Shown here piece by piece: positions 61,339 to 64,000 of a stretch of DNA of 64,000 nt. How positions within the stretch are numbered: position 1 is the first letter of the stretch; each line of letters opens with the position of its first letter. The DNA lies in assembly GCF_002150685.1 (NCBI RefSeq), contig NZ_MSSW01000063.1, positions 1-64,000 on the forward strand, in the 5' to 3' direction. The stretch is from Algoriphagus antarcticus (GTDB taxonomy: Bacteria > Bacteroidota > Bacteroidia > Cytophagales > Cyclobacteriaceae). Made by a program: the position numbers and the translations under genes. The notes under the pieces were generated by a model. It did not search any database, was not told where the DNA came from, and saw only the letters and a list, made by a program, of their open reading frames with translations.

Positions 61339-62382
61339 TTATAGATCAAAAACCAGTCTGTGAATAAACTTCATTTTCTGCACTACCGAAGGACTGACTA
61401 CAAACGGATATGCATCTGGTATTCCCATGGAGCGATTGAGGCTATTGATTGCAAAGGATAGTGGTGCCCAGGCTTTGTAGATTGCGTTGAAGTCCTTGAT
61501 TAGGTATGGATCAAAATCCACTGATCCCTGCAAACTCTTGTCATTTAGAATAGGCTCAACAGACATCCCAAAATAATAGGCTGTCTCGGTCATATCCATG
61601 ATGTGAAGATAATGTGCCCAGGTCTCTGCCCAATCTTCCCAAGGATGTGAAGTAGCGTATTGGCTAATAAAATTGCTTTGCCAATTTTCAGAGGAGCCAT
61701 TTTGGTAATATCTCTTTAATGACTCTCCATAGTCGGCTTGCTCATCCCCAAAAAGGATTCGAAAATCATTCAGCACCACCTGATTTGTGGCCACCAATCT
61801 ATCCCAAAAGTAATGCCCTACCTCATGCCTGAAGTGTCCTATCAAAGTCCGGTAAGGCTCAGACATTTGCTTTCTCATCTGCTCGCGATGAACTGAATCT
61901 GCTTCGGAAAGCAAAATAGTGACTACTCCATTTGCATGTCCGGTCATTATTTTTGAATCCCCCTGTTTGGAAATAAAATCAAAGCAAAGACCGGTTTCAG
62001 GATTATTTTCCTGGGGTGGAATAGCAAGCCTAAGTCGTTGCAGTTGATAGATCAATCGATGCTTGGCAACTTCCAACTTTTGCCACTTTTGGAAATTTTC
62101 TCCATCGGATAAATTGGGGATAGTACGATTTAGCTCACACGCTTTGCAAAAATGATTCTCGTTGGATGCTGGTATGAGCCAATTGCATACTCCGAATTCT
62201 TTATTTTGACAGTATTTGAATGCATCTCCGTTTCTATCTGAGATCAAATTGGAAATAGCTGCATCAAATGTCAGTATCTGCGAGTTCACATCGTAATACC
62301 CAGAAAGGTGTCCGCATTTTTCACAGCTATCGTTTTCGAAGTACAAGGGATGAGAACAATTACCACATTCGAAAATTTTCAT
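61339..62382 (-). CDS. zinc-binding metallopeptidase (DUF2248-like)
   Basis: 347 aa. N-terminal zinc ribbon (CGNC, CEKCGH) and a second Cys set (CQNKEFGVCNW, FCKAC), then a peptidase domain with HExxH in RHEVGHYFW (about residue 185) and a third-ligand region ATSHPWEDWAETWAHYLH. Matches the COG4307-type putative zinc-binding peptidases; substrate unknown. No signal peptide. Confidence 0.88.
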   Translation of the reverse strand: MKIFECGNCSHPLYFENDSCEKCGHLSGYYDVNSQILTFDAAISNLISDRNGDAFKYCQNKEFGVCNWLIPASNENHFCKACELNRTIPNLSDGENFQKWQKLEVAKHRLIYQLQRLRLAIPPQENNPETGLCFDFISKQGDSKIMTGHANGVVTILLSEADSVHREQMRKQMSEPYRTLIGHFRHEVGHYFWDRLVATNQVVLNDFRILFGDEQADYGESLKRYYQNGSSENWQSNFISQYATSHPWEDWAETWAHYLHIMDMTETAYYFGMSVEPILNDKSLQGSVDFDPYLIKDFNAIYKAWAPLSFAINSLNRSMGIPDAYPFVVSPSVVQKMKFIHRLVFDL

Positions 62383-62601
62383 ATCAAGTTGAGGAGTTGG
62401 CTAGTTGATGAAAGATAACAAGAAGTTTAGCTCTTCCCATTTCATAACTCTACAACAATTGTGGATTTTATGAACGGTGCCACTTTCAGAAGCCCTTGGG
62501 ATTGCAATAGTCTGTAAATTTATTCCTCTAAATGAATAATGTCAGAAAAAGGATAATATTTGTAAACACTAGTATCTAGTTATAATTTAACTCTTAATTA
62601 A

Positions 62602-63072
62602 ATGAAGTATTTAAAGATTATTTCGCTCGTATTATTTTTCGGATTAGCCGCTGCACATGAGAGCAATGCTCAGGAAGTGGGTATTAGATTTGGTAATTTC
62701 TATGGAAACAATGTGGCGATTGATGGAGTATTTGGTTTGGGTCAATTCAGCAGAATTCACGCTGATTTGAGTTTTGGTGGAAATGGTGTTGGTCTTGACG
62801 CTTTGTGGAATCCTATTTATCGTCCAGTGTCTACAAGTGATTTCAATTATTACCTAGGGTTTGGTCCTTCATTTTATTTCGGAGATCCATTTGCATTTGG
62901 TGTAGCAGGTGAGATCGGTATAGAATATGCATTTGAGGAGGTGCCGATTGTAATCGGACTTGATTGGAGACCAAACCTTCGAATCGTAGAAAACACGGAC
63001 TTCCTTGCAGATCAATTCGGTCTGAATATCAGGTGGAGATTTGGCAATGACGGAAGCAGTTCAACAAATTGA
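62602..63072 (+). CDS. small outer membrane beta-barrel protein
   Basis: 156 aa with a signal peptide ending SNAQ, then strands GIRFGNFYGNNVAIDGVFG, YYLGFGPSFYFG and a final strand FGLNIRWRFG, typical of eight-stranded barrels. Followed by a terminator at 63079-63107. Confidence 0.8.
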   Translation: MKYLKIISLVLFFGLAAAHESNAQEVGIRFGNFYGNNVAIDGVFGLGQFSRIHADLSFGGNGVGLDALWNPIYRPVSTSDFNYYLGFGPSFYFGDPFAFGVAGEIGIEYAFEEVPIVIGLDWRPNLRIVENTDFLADQFGLNIRWRFGNDGSSSTN

Positions 63073-63078
63073 TTTAAT

Positions 63079-63107
63079 AAGAGCGGGCAGTAATCCTGCT
63101 CTTTTTT
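63079..63107 (+). terminator. terminator after the barrel gene
   Basis: AAGAGCGGG...CCTGCTCTT with one mismatch, then seven T. Confidence 0.85.
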
Positions 63108-63108
63108 T

Positions 63109-63564
63109 ATGCAACTTATCGTAGAGGGAACATTTATGCTAGAACGGTTTCCTGTCAAGGGAGGCTGGACTTATATTAAACTATCTGCAGAAATTATCAC
63201 CACTGGGAAAGCCTTCGGAATGATGAAGATCTCCGGTTCTATCGATGGTTATTCTTTCGAAGGCAAACACCTGATGCCTATGGGCAATGGATATGTTTTT
63301 TTGCCTGTTGCCAAACTCATTAGAAAAAACATTGGTAAAGAAGAAGGAGATGAGGTGAAAATCAGATTTTTCAAGAATAAAATACCTGACAAGCTCCCTC
63401 AAGAACTAATCGATTGTCTGAACGATGATCCCGGCAAGCTTGAATTATTTAACAACCTGTCATCTGCAGATCAGCAGTCTTGGATCCAGTATTTCTACAG
63501 CACGGATGACATAGAGTTCAAATCAGCAAGGATTATCAAGCTGCTGGATACATTGAGTTTCTAA
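63109..63564 (+). CDS. DUF1905/YdeI-like domain protein
   Basis: 151 aa: DUF1905 barrel (GGWTYIKL, MKISGSIDGYSFEGKHLMPMGNGYVFLPV, GKEEGDEVKIRF) followed by a helical YdeI/OmpD-associated-like tail (SADQQSWIQYFYSTDDIEFKSARI). Members of this set have been linked to bacteriocin resistance, without known mechanism. Its ATG lies just behind a terminator T-run, so it needs its own promoter or is reached by readthrough. Confidence 0.75.
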   Translation: MQLIVEGTFMLERFPVKGGWTYIKLSAEIITTGKAFGMMKISGSIDGYSFEGKHLMPMGNGYVFLPVAKLIRKNIGKEEGDEVKIRFFKNKIPDKLPQELIDCLNDDPGKLELFNNLSSADQQSWIQYFYSTDDIEFKSARIIKLLDTLSF

Positions 63565-64000
63565 TCAAAACTCCACGATGATGCCAACAGTCGGCAAGAT
63601 CGTCCCTGCAGGGTTGTTAAGATATTTAAGGTGATAGCGGCTTGGGTCTGATGGATCCACCAGAATATTTCCCTCCAAGTCTCTCACAGGAACCAGCGAA
63701 GGTGGCTGCTCAGCCTTGAAATTGTAAGCATTTTGAATATCCACATACCAATTCAAATTCCATTTTTTGAAAAAGTATTTCTTGTCCAATCTCACATCCA
63801 TTTGGTGAAATCCCTGCAATCTTACTGCATTGATTTGAGTAAAATCCAAAATAGGCTGATTTCTCAAATCCCAATTACGGATCAAGCTGGATTCCTCGAA
63901 GTCATAAGGAGTGTATGGCGTACCTCCCAAAAATCGCCATCTTGCCCCTATTTCCCAGTTATTGCCAAATCGCTTCCCTGCCGTCAAACTCACAATAAAC
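63565..64000 (-). CDS. TonB-dependent receptor, C-terminal part (partial)
   Basis: The last ~144 residues of an outer-membrane receptor that continues beyond the right edge: barrel strands such as FGNNWEIGARWRFLGGTPYTPYD, QMDVRLDKKYFFKKWNLNWYVDIQNAYN and the C-terminal aromatic strand TVGIIVEF. The reading frame is open to the window end, so the apparent GTG at 63993 is internal. Ligand unknown. Confidence 0.85.
   Translation of the reverse strand, partial: FIVSLTAGKRFGNNWEIGARWRFLGGTPYTPYDFEESSLIRNWDLRNQPILDFTQINAVRLQGFHQMDVRLDKKYFFKKWNLNWYVDIQNAYNFKAEQPPSLVPVRDLEGNILVDPSDPSRYHLKYLNNPAGTILPTVGIIVEF

Noticed and set aside
61209..61364. About 51-codon frame beginning ATGAAAAAG after fda
   Set aside because: Starts like a signal peptide but lacks a plausible hydrophobic core and mature part and overlaps the end of the zinc peptidase gene.

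Overview
The window looks like chromosomal DNA of a Bacteroidota bacterium, most likely a pigmented aerobe of the Cytophagales/Cyclobacteriaceae (Algoriphagus-like). The pointers are a fused SecDF, a bacterial GH3-family protein, a carotenoid desaturase, the assimilatory sulfate operon with a DUF2061 gene, many small secreted beta-barrel proteins, the near absence of Shine-Dalgarno sequences, and promoters of the Bacteroidota TTTG/TAnnTTTG type. This assignment is by family recognition only; no database search was run. I see no rRNA, tRNA, CRISPR array, transposase or integrase gene.

Layout. 20-6949 (minus): a sulfate-assimilation block: Rrf2 regulator, DUF2061 protein, APS reductase cysH, sulfate adenylyltransferase cysDN, siroheme sulfite reductase and cobA. 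A perfect 23-bp palindrome sits in front of the block and is a good candidate operator. 7000-15287 (minus): htpG (Hsp90), followed by three more partial copies of its 3' end, each with its own terminator pair. They separate three unrelated cargo modules: a DUF4062-like protein with an M20 peptidase; a Cys-rich NVEALA-like peptide with a propeller-like lipoprotein; and a lipoprotein with a Gly/Cys tail plus a small membrane protein. 15465-21158 (plus): cytochrome c maturation genes ccmB, C, D, E, F, with a decayed VapBC toxin-antitoxin pair lying between ccmB and ccmC. 21546-31949: housekeeping genes (GH3, lptB, recJ, prmA, tpiA, recX, crtD, glycyl-tRNA synthetase). 32079-37669: outer-membrane proteins and a membrane-sensor/histidine-kinase/response-regulator/oxidoreductase operon. 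37812-44302: secDF, udk, rdgB, a LOG protein and hypotheticals. 44329-46592: oxyR divergent from ahpC-ahpD. 46827-50918: pentose-phosphate genes gnd, zwf, pgl. 51016-55239: small unknowns, an alcohol dehydrogenase, a hydrolase and a broken TMEM175-like gene. 55519-59904 (minus): a three-gene operon of an ATP-grasp ligase, a 662-aa protein with papain-like catalytic motifs, and a stand-alone alanine racemase. 60276-64000: class I aldolase, a zinc peptidase, a barrel protein, a DUF1905 protein and the end of a TonB-dependent receptor.

Three patterns are not explained by ordinary gene content. First, the htpG 3' end is a serial duplication hotspot that carries cargo. Second, short arrays of degenerate 7-bp units abut, or even contain, the stop codons of many genes (cobA, cysN, cysD, cysH, ccmB, prmA, recX, crtD, the LOG gene, gnd), with the same unit family in the same orientation relative to the upstream gene. 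Third, an imperfectly palindromic repeat of about 91-112 bp ends exactly at the start codons of ccmD, ccmE and one outer-membrane protein gene. The ATP-grasp/papain-like/racemase operon is the best candidate for an undescribed enzymatic system.
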